NCBI GenBank assembly: GCA_964453155.1
Contig: CAYVQU010000064.1
Location: 1-26,488, forward strand
Origin: CAYVQU01 sp964453155
GTDB lineage: Bacteria; Chloroflexota; Anaerolineae; Anaerolineales; UBA11858
DNA: 26,488 nucleotides
Direction of reading: 5' to 3'
The translations under genes were made by a program, and so were the position numbers. Below, piece by piece: positions 14,359 to 22,380 of the stretch. How positions within the stretch are numbered: the stretch's first letter is position 1; each line of letters starts with the position of its first letter. The notes beneath the pieces are model-generated. The model saw nothing but the letters and a program-made list of their open reading frames with translations, was not told the DNA's origin and made no database searches.

Positions 14359-15563
14359 TTTTGGCTCCCATCTTCTAATCCCAGGTTGGGTGCGTTGTTT
14401 TCAGCGGTCCCAAAAGCTTTTACTACCCAATTGATAAATATTGTCAATACCGGTATCCTTACAGCTCCCAAATTTGGGAGCCAAGGTCCATTCTCGTAGG
14501 GTCTCCCAAATAGTTGGGGCAAGTAACGACTAAAAAATAAAATGAGGGGCACACTAATAGCTAGACTGGCAAGGGTGACAACTAAACTGAATATTGTAAT
14601 TCCAAGATTTGATTGAGTTGGAATTAATTGAGGAAGCAGCGGATTCACAAACGAGTGGAAGATACCATTGACGCCAATCAGTATTAGCGTATTTGAACCA
14701 AAAAATGCAATTATTTTAGACCGCGGTATTAGACTTGCCAATACAAGTATGAATAAAATCCCAGAAAGAGCCGTAATGAGGAAATATCGCGACTCGCCAT
14801 GCCAGGAGTTTTTCATCACAACAACGAAGCCATCAAAATCTTTGTTTGAATCAAAAGTTGCTAGGGTAATGCCAAGTGATGAGAGCAAAACTCCTAATCG
14901 GCCAATCAAATTTAACTGAATAATTTTCTTGATGGGGCCAAATAATGCGTAACCGAGGGCATAGAAACCAAAGGCAACCGTGGCTTCGTGAAGGTACCAG
15001 GTATTTTTAAATAACCCCAAGCTGGTTACAGTTTCTGCAATGTTTTGAGTTAATACCAAGCCAAACCGGAAAAAAATTCCCGCAATCACTAGAATAAAAA
15101 ATATTTTTCGAGTTCTGCGGAGCGTAAGATGGGCGATGATTTCCACGATAAAGAGACAAACTAGAAACCAGGTAATACCATTTAATTCAGGCTGTCCGCG
15201 TAAATAACGGTAAGCTTTTAAAGCAATGGCGTTGAAATCGACTTTCCCATCAATCTGGTTCATATAGATGAACCAGATTGGTAATGCTAAGAGACCAAAG
15301 GTCCACACCGGCACCATTCGTTTTAGTAAAAGATCGCCAATTTTCTGCCAAATATTCTTATTTCCAACTCTGAAGAAGAATCCAGAGATAAAAAAGAAGA
15401 ATGGCATGTGAAAGGCATAAATGAATTTATATTGGGCAAAAATTACCGGCTGATCTAAGCGGTAGAGTTTTTCAAGAACATGACCGTAAAAAACCAGGAA
15501 AATCCCAATCGCCTTAGCCGCATCGATCCAGTAAACTCGAGTATTCGTTGTCAAGGATTTCAC
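14355..15563 (-). CDS. Acyltransferase-3 family integral membrane protein
   Basis: 402 residues with about ten hydrophobic segments. The start RVYWIDAAKAIGIFLVFYGHVLEK shows the family pattern, with D14 and the conserved His H28, and FHMPFFFFISGFFFR follows. Related proteins (OafA, NodX, fucose O-acetylase type) move acyl groups onto sugars, peptidoglycan or lipids at the membrane. It begins with GTG, inside a 4-base GTGA overlap with the stop of the M24 peptidase gene, and overlaps the next gene by 4 bases. This coupling makes a single operon clear. The region is visibly more AT-rich than the hdr genes, which may hint at separate ancestry. The acceptor is unknown. Confidence 0.85.
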   Translation of the reverse strand: MKSLTTNTRVYWIDAAKAIGIFLVFYGHVLEKLYRLDQPVIFAQYKFIYAFHMPFFFFISGFFFRVGNKNIWQKIGDLLLKRMVPVWTFGLLALPIWFIYMNQIDGKVDFNAIALKAYRYLRGQPELNGITWFLVCLFIVEIIAHLTLRRTRKIFFILVIAGIFFRFGLVLTQNIAETVTSLGLFKNTWYLHEATVAFGFYALGYALFGPIKKIIQLNLIGRLGVLLSSLGITLATFDSNKDFDGFVVVMKNSWHGESRYFLITALSGILFILVLASLIPRSKIIAFFGSNTLILIGVNGIFHSFVNPLLPQLIPTQSNLGITIFSLVVTLASLAISVPLILFFSRYLPQLFGRPYENGPWLPNLGAVRIPVLTIFINWVVKAFGTAENNAPNLGLEDGSQK

Positions 15564-16744
15564 CGGGTGATGATATCGGTTTGGGGGAGGCCCAGAAATT
15601 CAGTGCCAGCCTTGGTGACTAGAACATCCTCCTCGATGCCAATATAGCCAAAGCCAGGAACAGCTAATCCTGGTTCGACGGTATAAACCTGCCCGGCTTC
15701 GAGGGGCTGATTGGGAGTATCCCCATAACGATCCCACAGGGGGCCCAGTAAACCACCGCCATCATGGGCAGCACGTCCTAATTGATGCCCGGTGGCGTAT
15801 TTGTATTCGGGGTAACCGGCTTTCGTGACTACCCCGCGGGCGATATTATCAATGTCAATCCCTAGACGCCCCGGACTCATGCGTGAAACAGCCTCATCAA
15901 TTGCCATGACGATGGTGTAGAACCCATCAGTCACCGCGTCAGGGGCCTCAGTTTCGCCTTCTTTCAGGAAATAAACAACGCGTTGAATATCGGAGCAGTA
16001 ATCGTTTTCCTGGACGCCGAAATCAAAATGCAGGATTTGACCGGGTTGGATGGAGATATCCGTAGGGCCAACGTGACCCACGGGGGAATCCGGCCCGGCG
16101 TTTACGGTGGGGCAGTGCTCCCAATCCCAGGCCGGTTCCAAACCGCGTTGTTTGAGTTGATCATGCATGAAGGCGGCAATTTGTTTCTCGGTCATCCCGG
16201 GTTTGATATATTCAAACGTCGCGGCATAAATCTCATCGGTTGTGGCCACCGCTTTGTGTATGCGTTCAACTTCAATCGGTGTTTTTCGCCCCCGTAGGGC
16301 CTGGATGATGGATTCGGCGGAGATTAGGCGATCCAAAAAGGGCGTATCCTTAAGATATCCCGTCAGGATTTGGTATAGCCCATAAGTGAGACCATCACAA
16401 ATACAGTCATTCACCGAAAAATTAATCGCAATTTTGGCCGGATTCAATCGTTCCAGGACCTTGAGTAATTCCGGTTGGATGGATTCATCGTAAAGCACAA
16501 CTTCATCATATGCCCCCGTGCGCCGGGCGGTTTCAACTTCAAATCGCCCCACAATCGCGACTGAATCGCCACTTTTGGTCAAAATTAAGGCACTCTGCCA
16601 GGTCAGGTCAGTGCCGTAAATCAGCGGTAGGACTGGATCCATTACGGCCGATGTCTCTCGAACAAAGGTCAGCCATAAATCAATATCTTTCTCTTTCAAA
16701 ATTTCGATCGCTTGGTGGGCTTTTTCTTGAACTAAAGATGGCAT
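15560..16744 (-). CDS. M24 metallopeptidase, Xaa-Pro aminopeptidase/dipeptidase type
   Basis: 394 residues: a creatinase-like N-terminal domain (about 1-155) and a pita-bread catalytic domain (about 160-394). The five metal ligands are visible: D241 in HFDFGV, D252 in YCSDIQR, H320 in ATGHQLGR, E357 in TVEPGL and E371 in IGIEEDV. Members cleave Xaa-Pro or related peptide bonds with two metals, in the cytoplasm. The start at 16744 is chosen because GAGGAG lies about 7 bases before that ATG; a 50-residue upstream extension looks unlike the family. It heads the four-gene minus-strand operon. A TATAAT on the minus strand at 16825-16820 may be its -10 box, divergent from the XdhC gene. Confidence 0.92.
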   Translation of the reverse strand: MPSLVQEKAHQAIEILKEKDIDLWLTFVRETSAVMDPVLPLIYGTDLTWQSALILTKSGDSVAIVGRFEVETARRTGAYDEVVLYDESIQPELLKVLERLNPAKIAINFSVNDCICDGLTYGLYQILTGYLKDTPFLDRLISAESIIQALRGRKTPIEVERIHKAVATTDEIYAATFEYIKPGMTEKQIAAFMHDQLKQRGLEPAWDWEHCPTVNAGPDSPVGHVGPTDISIQPGQILHFDFGVQENDYCSDIQRVVYFLKEGETEAPDAVTDGFYTIVMAIDEAVSRMSPGRLGIDIDNIARGVVTKAGYPEYKYATGHQLGRAAHDGGGLLGPLWDRYGDTPNQPLEAGQVYTVEPGLAVPGFGYIGIEEDVLVTKAGTEFLGLPQTDIITR

Positions 16745-16855
16745 GTGATTCTCCTCAAGTTTTCTATGCGGGCCTGGATTCTCAGCGGCTTGAATTTTCA
16801 TCGATCTCAAACTGATACAATTATATCGAACTGAAATCCAATTCGGAGTGAAATT

Positions 16856-17899
16856 ATGCAGGAATTGATCCTGGCCTACAAAAAATGGAAACAACTAAAT
16901 CGAACAATGGCTCTGGCAACGGTTGTCAAAACCTGGGGATCATCGCCGCGGGCCGTGGGATCCAAAATGTTGATAAATGAAGTTGGTGAAATGGCTGGAT
17001 CGGTGAGTGGCGGGTGTGTTGAAGGAGCAGTGGTAACCGCTGGGATGGAGGTTATGGTTAGCAAAACCCCGCAGTTACTCCATTTTGGTGTTACGGATAA
17101 AACCGCCTGGGAGGTTGGGTTAGCTTGCGGTGGAGAAATCGAGGTTTTTGTCAATCCGCTGGCAGCAATTCGATTTGACACCCTTGTGGACGCCTGGGAG
17201 CACAGTCAAAAATCGGCTCACGCCATTGTCATTCAAGGTTCAGACCAGATAGTAGGTCAAGAATTAATATTGGTAGAAGAAGGGGGTTTTTTTGGTAAAA
17301 TTGCGTATAGCCAGTTTGAAGTTGTTGAGAATTGGCTCCAGACCACTCTGGTGAGCGGCCAACCTCTACGGCAAACCCTCAACCCTCAGCCCTCAACCTC
17401 CAACCCGCCAATTGAACTCTTCCTAGATGTTATCCTCCCCCCCCCAACGCTGATTATCGTTGGGGGAGTCCATATTGCTATCCCCCTTGTTTCATTCGCA
17501 AATACAATGGGGTTTCGGACAATTGTCATCGATCCCCGCCGTCAATTTGGCAATGATGAACGTTTTCCGCATGCCGATCAGGTCATCGCGGCCTGGCCGA
17601 GTACCGCGTTTTCTCAATTCTCATTAAATGCGTCCACTGCGGTCGCAATGCTAACCCACGATCCTAAAATAGATGACCCCGCTCTAGAGATTGTCCTCCA
17701 TAGCCCGGCCTTTTATATCGGTGCCCTTGGCAGTAAACAAACCCAAGCCCAGCGCCGAGAGCGGTTAGTAGACATGGGGCTTTCAGAAGAACAAATCAAA
17801 CAAATTCATGGACCCATTGGACTTAATTTAGGAGGGCGATCCCCTGAAGAAATCGCCCTGGCAATCATAGCCGAAATTGTGCAAGTGCAGAACAGCTAG
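16856..17899 (+). CDS. XdhC/CoxI family protein
   Basis: 347 residues. The N-terminal XdhC/CoxI domain shows LATVVKTWGSSPRAVGSKML (20-39) and GSVSGGCVEGAVV (48-60). The C-terminal XdhC Rossmann domain includes IIVGGVHIAIPLV (200-212), VIDPR, THDPKIDDPAL and GALGSKQTQAQRRERL, then GLNLGGRSPEEIALAI. XdhC proteins bind molybdenum cofactor and help its sulfuration and insertion into xanthine dehydrogenase or CO dehydrogenase type enzymes. No molybdenum hydroxylase gene is in the window, so its client must be elsewhere. GGAG lies 8 bases before the ATG. It ends tail-to-tail with the amidase gene in a shared CTAG. A low-complexity insert sits at residues 173-184. Confidence 0.88.
   Translation: MQELILAYKKWKQLNRTMALATVVKTWGSSPRAVGSKMLINEVGEMAGSVSGGCVEGAVVTAGMEVMVSKTPQLLHFGVTDKTAWEVGLACGGEIEVFVNPLAAIRFDTLVDAWEHSQKSAHAIVIQGSDQIVGQELILVEEGGFFGKIAYSQFEVVENWLQTTLVSGQPLRQTLNPQPSTSNPPIELFLDVILPPPTLIIVGGVHIAIPLVSFANTMGFRTIVIDPRRQFGNDERFPHADQVIAAWPSTAFSQFSLNASTAVAMLTHDPKIDDPALEIVLHSPAFYIGALGSKQTQAQRRERLVDMGLSEEQIKQIHGPIGLNLGGRSPEEIALAIIAEIVQVQNS
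17372..17407. repeat. In-frame small repeat insert in the XdhC gene
   Basis: Plus-strand DNA here is a run of CAACCCTCA/CAACCTCCA-type units giving QTLNPQPSTSNP. It falls in the linker between the XdhC N-terminal and Rossmann domains. LNPQPST is a common peptide of small dispersed repeats in Cyanobacteria and Chloroflexi, related in kind to the hdrA inserts. Confidence 0.5.
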
Positions 17900-19194
17900 C
17901 CTAAAGCCTGCTCCAAACCTAATCCCCAACTTAAAAGTTCTTCATCTGCCATCCATTGGGCTGCGACCTGTAATCCCATTGGTAATCCCATTGAATCAAA
18001 ACCCGCGGGCAGGGTTATTGTTGGAAATCCACAATGGGTCCAGGGCAAATTCATGATCGGATCACCGGTGCTATTTAGTCCTTTCGGAGCGGCACCTAAA
18101 GCTGGGGGAGACAGCCACAAATTGATCCTGTTTTCCGCCATCAACGCCGATAGCTCATTACGGAGTTTTTCACGCCCAGCCAACGCCAGGTGATAGTCCG
18201 CGGTGCGGGTGCCTTGCCCGCGTTCAATGAGATCGATTGTGTTGGGGTGCAGAATTTTTCGAAATTCCGGCAGCCAATGGGCATGGTTTTGGGCGGCTTC
18301 GTAGGCCACAATTTGATTATGGCGGAGGTAAATCTCATTAAAATCGTCCATTGCCGAGATCCATTTCACCTGATAGCCCGCAGACACTAACCTTTCGGTT
18401 GTTTTTTCGAAGTGGGTGATCATTTCCGCATCGGCAATATCAAGGTAAGGCCCAGCCGGAATCCCTAAGATTGGTTTCTCGATGGGAACCGACATTTCTT
18501 GCCAGTCAATACATAAAACGGGGGCCACAACTTGGGCCAGTCCAACATTGGGGGTGAAATATCCAACGGTGTCCACTGCTTGTGAAACTGGAATAACGCC
18601 TTCTTTGGAAATTCGCTCATAGGTTGGCTTGTAACCTACAACACCACAAAAAGATGCTGGCCGGTTGATCGATCCGATAGTTTGGGTTCCAGTTGCAAAG
18701 GGGATCACTCCGGCGGCCACTGCAGCTGCTGAACCACTGCTTGACCCACCAGGCGTATGCGCTGGATTATGGGGATTACGCGTCGGACCGGGGCCAAAGT
18801 AAGCAAACTCGGTGGTGACGGTTTTTCCAAAAATCAATGCTCCGGCCTCTTTCAGGGCTGTCACACTCGGAGCTTCGGGCCCGGATAACCGCTCCGGGGG
18901 GATGTTTGATCCGGCTTGTGTTTCAAAACCAGCTACCTGAAATATATCTTTGACGCCAACGAGTAAACCATATAAAGGAGGGCGATCTTCTGTTTGTGGA
19001 AATTTTTCACGTAGTTGATATGCCTCTAGCCGGAGGCGATCAAAACGACCATCTTCAGGCAAAAATGCTAAAATCTCAGACTCATGATCTTGGTATCTTT
19101 GGGCCAAAGTTTCCAAATATGTATCAAGAGATAGCGTATCGTTCCGCAGTTCCTGGAGGATGTTTGGGGTATGATTTAGTTGGGATGGAGGCAT
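17896..19194 (-). CDS. Amidase-signature family hydrolase
   Basis: 432 residues of the amidase signature family, cutting or transferring amides in the cytoplasm. The Ser-cisSer-Lys triad is visible: K82 in GVKDIF, the Ser-rich GGSSSGSAAAVAAG (149-162) and the nucleophile S175 in GTQTIGSINRPAS. The usual motif is GTDxGGS; here it is GTQTIGS, with Gly replaced by Ile. No gatB or gatC lies nearby, so it is more likely a stand-alone amidase or an allophanate/urea-amide type than GatA. I start at the ATG at 19194, which has AAAGGTG about 8 bases before it; an in-frame GTG four codons earlier is less likely. It ends in a CTAG shared with the XdhC gene. Confidence 0.9.
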   Translation of the reverse strand: MPPSQLNHTPNILQELRNDTLSLDTYLETLAQRYQDHESEILAFLPEDGRFDRLRLEAYQLREKFPQTEDRPPLYGLLVGVKDIFQVAGFETQAGSNIPPERLSGPEAPSVTALKEAGALIFGKTVTTEFAYFGPGPTRNPHNPAHTPGGSSSGSAAAVAAGVIPFATGTQTIGSINRPASFCGVVGYKPTYERISKEGVIPVSQAVDTVGYFTPNVGLAQVVAPVLCIDWQEMSVPIEKPILGIPAGPYLDIADAEMITHFEKTTERLVSAGYQVKWISAMDDFNEIYLRHNQIVAYEAAQNHAHWLPEFRKILHPNTIDLIERGQGTRTADYHLALAGREKLRNELSALMAENRINLWLSPPALGAAPKGLNSTGDPIMNLPWTHCGFPTITLPAGFDSMGLPMGLQVAAQWMADEELLSWGLGLEQALG

Positions 19195-19259
19195 TTTTTT
19201 TTGCACCTTTTATGCGAAATTTTGAACAAATCATACCGCGAATTTAGGACTGTAACGGT

Positions 19260-19484
19260 TCAGACGATGCGTTTTCCCAGTGGTACGCGTTGATTGGTAT
19301 TAGCCCCCTGGGCAGCATGGCGAGCCATAGCATCGTAATATGTGATCCGAGCGGTTTCAGTTGCCGATAATGGCTCGCCCGACAAACTGCTGGGGTAGGA
19401 ATGGTATTTATCGTGGAGATGTTGCAAGGTTTGATCGTAAAACGAGTCTAGACTGCCCCCTGAGATAATGATGACTTTGGTCAT
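19260..19484 (-). CDS. Small unrecognised protein, 74 residues
   Basis: I do not recognise this protein. It begins MTKVIIISGGS, a beta-strand followed by a Gly-rich turn, then a polar helical stretch DQTLQHLHDKYHSYP and a basic end LGKRIV. No signal or membrane segment is seen. The start at 19484 is firmly set by AGGAGGGCACC right before the ATG; an in-frame ATG at 19544 lies in the hairpin region. It sits 65 bases before the amidase start on the same strand, so they may be co-transcribed. The hairpin pair at 19530-19596 lies in its upstream region. It could be a true small gene or a truncated remnant. Confidence 0.5.
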   Translation of the reverse strand: MTKVIIISGGSLDSFYDQTLQHLHDKYHSYPSSLSGEPLSATETARITYYDAMARHAAQGANTNQRVPLGKRIV

Positions 19485-19523
19485 GGTGCCCTCCTGAGGA
19501 GAGCGCGGCGATATGCTATAATG

Positions 19524-19601
19524 CTCCCGCCCTTTCGCTCTCATAGCTATGTGAAAGGGTATGCCCCAGTTTTGGTTTAGCGGCCGACTGGGGTATTTTT
19601 G
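19524..19601 (+). ncRNA. Candidate small RNA or leader with two hairpins
   Basis: A TATAAT at 19517-19522 could be a plus-strand -10 box (the -35 region is poor). After it come hairpin 1, CCCTTTC/GAAAGGG (19530-19536 and 19553-19559) with the palindrome CATAGCTATG in its loop, and hairpin 2 at 19561-19596 followed by TTTTT. No plus-strand gene follows for over 6 kb, so a short stand-alone RNA is possible. Read on the minus strand, the same hairpins lie in the leader of the 74-residue gene. No known RNA class was recognised. Confidence 0.35.
19561..19600 (+). terminator. Intrinsic terminator-like hairpin with T-run
   Basis: ATGCCCCAGT (19561-19570) pairs with ACTGGGGTAT (19587-19596), 10 bp including one G-T pair, and a T-run (19596-19600) follows immediately on the plus strand. 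It has the form of a rho-independent terminator for plus-strand transcription. Confidence 0.5.
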
Positions 19602-19657
19602 AAGTGTAATTATAGCTCAAATGTTCTGGTTGTGTTTTAAATCTTTAAAATTTGCTT

Positions 19658-20932
19658 TTACTCCAGCATTTCCGTAATTTTCTGAATCGTAATGTGGGCA
19701 GACTGAGGTTGCAGCTTGCCCGGCAGTCGATAGAAAAATGGGGCTAAATCGACTTCGTAGCCCCCCAATTTGTACTCACTTTCGGTGGAGAGGTAACCGA
19801 TGCAGCCATTTGTAACGCTGCTAAAGATGGTGAAAGGTGTTGGAGCCAGCGCTTTAACTTCTAGGCCGATGGCAGTAAAAACTTCGGCCCCCAACCCAAC
19901 CCAGGTGAGAGCTCCCAATTTTAAGATCGATATAGTCATGGGGATGGCCCAATAACCAGCCCGATTCTCGATTTTTGTTTTCCAAGGATAACGGATATTT
20001 AGGATCGGATCTACGAGTATTCGGGGGATTTTGACATTTCGTACTAATTCGGATTTGTAAGTGTCTGGCGGTAAATCAGTTTTAGCCTCGGCTTCAAGCG
20101 GCAGCCAGATTTCGGTGGACTCAAAATGGAGGGGGCCAGTTTCGATTGGGGTCAAATCTGCCATCGCGGCTAATGCACTTCTTGCCACCCGTGTTCCCAG
20201 CGCGGCGACGGCCTCAAAATCCTGCGGTCCCCATTCATGGGCCGGGTTCAAATCTGCGGTGGCCCCTTGGATGAATAGACACGGTTCACCGGTTGCGGCT
20301 TCAATCCGCCTGCGCATGGCCCCCGCCCAATCAGCCGATACCCACCGATTTTTGGGTCCCAACACGACATTGTGACAAGCAAAATTGACCACATTGACCA
20401 GCGGTTTCCCCGTTTCGTCACGGACTTGGATGAAGTTGAGACTGCGATCAATTTCTCCCTCTGGATTGACACCAATTTCGATGCTGCCATCGGCTTGCCG
20501 CTCCCGGCGATTGACGGCAATATCGGCATCGCTGGTGCTCCAGTGGAGGGTTGCGGGTTCCAGGTTGAGCGTTGCTTCTTGGATGGCTTCGACGAGTTGC
20601 GAGATTAAGAAATCAATATATTTCCGATTTTTCCGAGCTGATCTTTCATCTGCATAAACAATTGGTCCGGCATGCGTGTGTGAACAGACCAACAAGATAT
20701 TTTCATCAACCTCACTTTGTACTCGGGCCAACGTAAACTCGTTGATCGCCAATAAATCGCAGGCGATGATCACAATGCGGCTCTCCCCCGTGTCCAATGC
20801 CAGCGCAGTTGCCGTCAGATCATCATGGACACCCTTGTTTCCCAACAATCGATCCCCATATCCGATCAAGTAAATTCCCTTTGGTGGCGAAATTATTCGT
20901 TTAGCAAATCCTGCCTTTAATTGCGAAGTCAT
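19658..20932 (-). CDS. Neutral/alkaline ceramidase-like hydrolase
   Basis: 424 residues resembling the N-terminal catalytic domain of neutral ceramidases. Family marks are the HDD near residue 36 (GVHDDLTATAL), VCSHTHAGP (82-90) with H85 and H87, FACHNVV (184-190) with H187, and GATADLNP (223-230). In known ceramidases such histidines bind zinc and the enzyme cuts the amide of ceramide. This one is shorter than classical enzymes (about 650-750), with no signal peptide and no C-terminal Ig-like domain, so it may act on another amide in the cytoplasm. The start at 20932 has AAGGAG 6 bases upstream; an in-frame TTG five codons earlier is unlikely. It follows the GPH transporter by 30 bases, implying import then hydrolysis. 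Confidence 0.78.
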   Translation of the reverse strand: MTSQLKAGFAKRIISPPKGIYLIGYGDRLLGNKGVHDDLTATALALDTGESRIVIIACDLLAINEFTLARVQSEVDENILLVCSHTHAGPIVYADERSARKNRKYIDFLISQLVEAIQEATLNLEPATLHWSTSDADIAVNRRERQADGSIEIGVNPEGEIDRSLNFIQVRDETGKPLVNVVNFACHNVVLGPKNRWVSADWAGAMRRRIEAATGEPCLFIQGATADLNPAHEWGPQDFEAVAALGTRVARSALAAMADLTPIETGPLHFESTEIWLPLEAEAKTDLPPDTYKSELVRNVKIPRILVDPILNIRYPWKTKIENRAGYWAIPMTISILKLGALTWVGLGAEVFTAIGLEVKALAPTPFTIFSSVTNGCIGYLSTESEYKLGGYEVDLAPFFYRLPGKLQPQSAHITIQKITEMLE

Positions 20933-20962
20933 ATCATTCTCCTTCAAAAGATGAATCCATGC

Positions 20963-22297
20963 CTATTTAGGTTCAGCTGCTTCCAAATTCATGTTTGCTT
21001 GAGTTTCCGCAGGTGTGTCCCCCAATTTGTAGCCCCTAAATGCAATTGCCCCCAGAAAAGCAAATCCAGCCGAGACTAACCAGGCCACTCGCACGCCCAG
21101 CGGATTAGCCGTTGTGTAGCCGAAATTCTCTAAAATCAAGGGCAGGAATAGGGCTGCCAGCGAGGGACCAATACTGGCTGCTAGTGAAAATGTCCCATAG
21201 TAAATGGCCTCCCGCCGGGCATTGGTGAACATTTCATCGTAATCTACCACGCTGCCCATCATCGCATAGGCCAGGATGAAGTAACCGCCCAACACTGGAC
21301 CGATCAAAGCGATGGTGATCAATCCGTGGATCATCGCTGGTAAACCTGGAATCAACCCCACAGTGTAATTGAGCGCCAGGATGATTCCTAACCCGATCAT
21401 TGAGATCATTAATAATTTGCGGTTGGCGTATTTTTTGCTCAGCCAATTCCACAGTGGGGCGGTCAGCATCATCACAACCACCAGTATGCCCTGGAAAGTC
21501 CCCACCGCGGCTTCGTTTTCCCCAACCACCAAGGTTACAAAATAAGGTAGATTGGCGGTAACCATTGCATAGGCCACATGAACGATCAAGACGCTGAAAA
21601 ACATGTACACAAATTGCCGATTTTTTAGGGTTGCTTTGAGGTCCTCGATTACCGGGATGGGATCACCAATTGGTTTTTTTGTTTCACGTAAGCCCGCCAA
21701 AGTCAACCAGATCGTAACCAACCCAACTCCACCAACAACGATTCCCATCGCGATGGGTCCGATGCTGGCGAACAAAGGTGCCGCGACCAAAGCTCCGACC
21801 ATGACGCCCAAAATCCCAAAGATGCTCTTCCAGGTGCTCAGGCTGACCAAATCTTGGGGTTTCTGGGCCATTTCGGGCATGGTCCCATCATAAGGAATGC
21901 CCACCAAACTGAAGGCGGAATAGAAAATGGTTACGATCACGAAGAAGTAGACTGCGTTCAACGTCGTCGATCCCCCTTGGGGCGGGGTCCAGATGAAAAT
22001 CAAAGCAATCGCAGTAACCGGCGCGGCGAAAATCAAAAACGGTCGGCGGCGGCCCCATTTGCTGCGGAGGGTGTCACTCCAGTGCCCGATGAAGGGATCG
22101 ATCACCGCGTCCCACAGTGAGGATATCGTCATCAATATCCCTACCAACGCGATCGGGAGATACGCGGTCCGCCCTGAATCTGGGGGCGGGGCATAGAAAT
22201 ACAATAACCAGGTCCCCACCGAAATCCCCATGATGTTAAGCCCCGCAGAGGCACTGCTGTAGAGTAGTGTTCGTCCGAGCGACAATTTTTTTCCCAT
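20963..22297 (-). CDS. GPH-family cation symporter (MFS, MelB type)
   Basis: 444 residues, about twelve hydrophobic segments. The loop DAVIDPFIGHWSDTLRSKWGRRRPFLIF is the signature of glycoside-pentoside-hexuronide:cation symporters, which import sugars or glycosides with Na+ or H+. A second half with a parallel loop begins near residue 230. The substrate cannot be told from sequence. AAGGAGG 6 bases before the ATG is a strong ribosome site. It precedes the ceramidase-like gene on the same strand, so the two probably share a transcript. A hairpin repeat (22314-22369) separates it from the GNAT gene upstream. Confidence 0.88.
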   Translation of the reverse strand: MGKKLSLGRTLLYSSASAGLNIMGISVGTWLLYFYAPPPDSGRTAYLPIALVGILMTISSLWDAVIDPFIGHWSDTLRSKWGRRRPFLIFAAPVTAIALIFIWTPPQGGSTTLNAVYFFVIVTIFYSAFSLVGIPYDGTMPEMAQKPQDLVSLSTWKSIFGILGVMVGALVAAPLFASIGPIAMGIVVGGVGLVTIWLTLAGLRETKKPIGDPIPVIEDLKATLKNRQFVYMFFSVLIVHVAYAMVTANLPYFVTLVVGENEAAVGTFQGILVVVMMLTAPLWNWLSKKYANRKLLMISMIGLGIILALNYTVGLIPGLPAMIHGLITIALIGPVLGGYFILAYAMMGSVVDYDEMFTNARREAIYYGTFSLAASIGPSLAALFLPLILENFGYTTANPLGVRVAWLVSAGFAFLGAIAFRGYKLGDTPAETQANMNLEAAEPK

Positions 22298-22313
22298 ACT
22301 GCCTCCTTACTAA

Positions 22314-22369
22314 ACCATAAAGGACACGAAGGATCACAAAGATATTTTCTTTGTGATCCTTTGTGGTTA
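22314..22369. repeat. Hairpin repeat, ACCACAAAGGACAC family, copy 2
   Basis: AAGGATCACAAAGA (22330-22343) pairs perfectly with TCTTTGTGATCCTT (22349-22362) around a 5-base loop. The left flank AACCATAAAGGACACGAAG is close to the left arm at 12757-12775, and TCCTTTGTGGTT matches its right arm. It lies between two minus-strand genes and may trim or end the GNAT transcript. Confidence 0.6.
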
Positions 22370-22380
22370 TTGTTAGATCG

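Noticed and set aside
16745..16894. A longer M24 peptidase starting at 16894
   Set aside because: The extension covers the divergent promoter region and the XdhC start, and the ATG at 16744 has a clear GAGGAG site.
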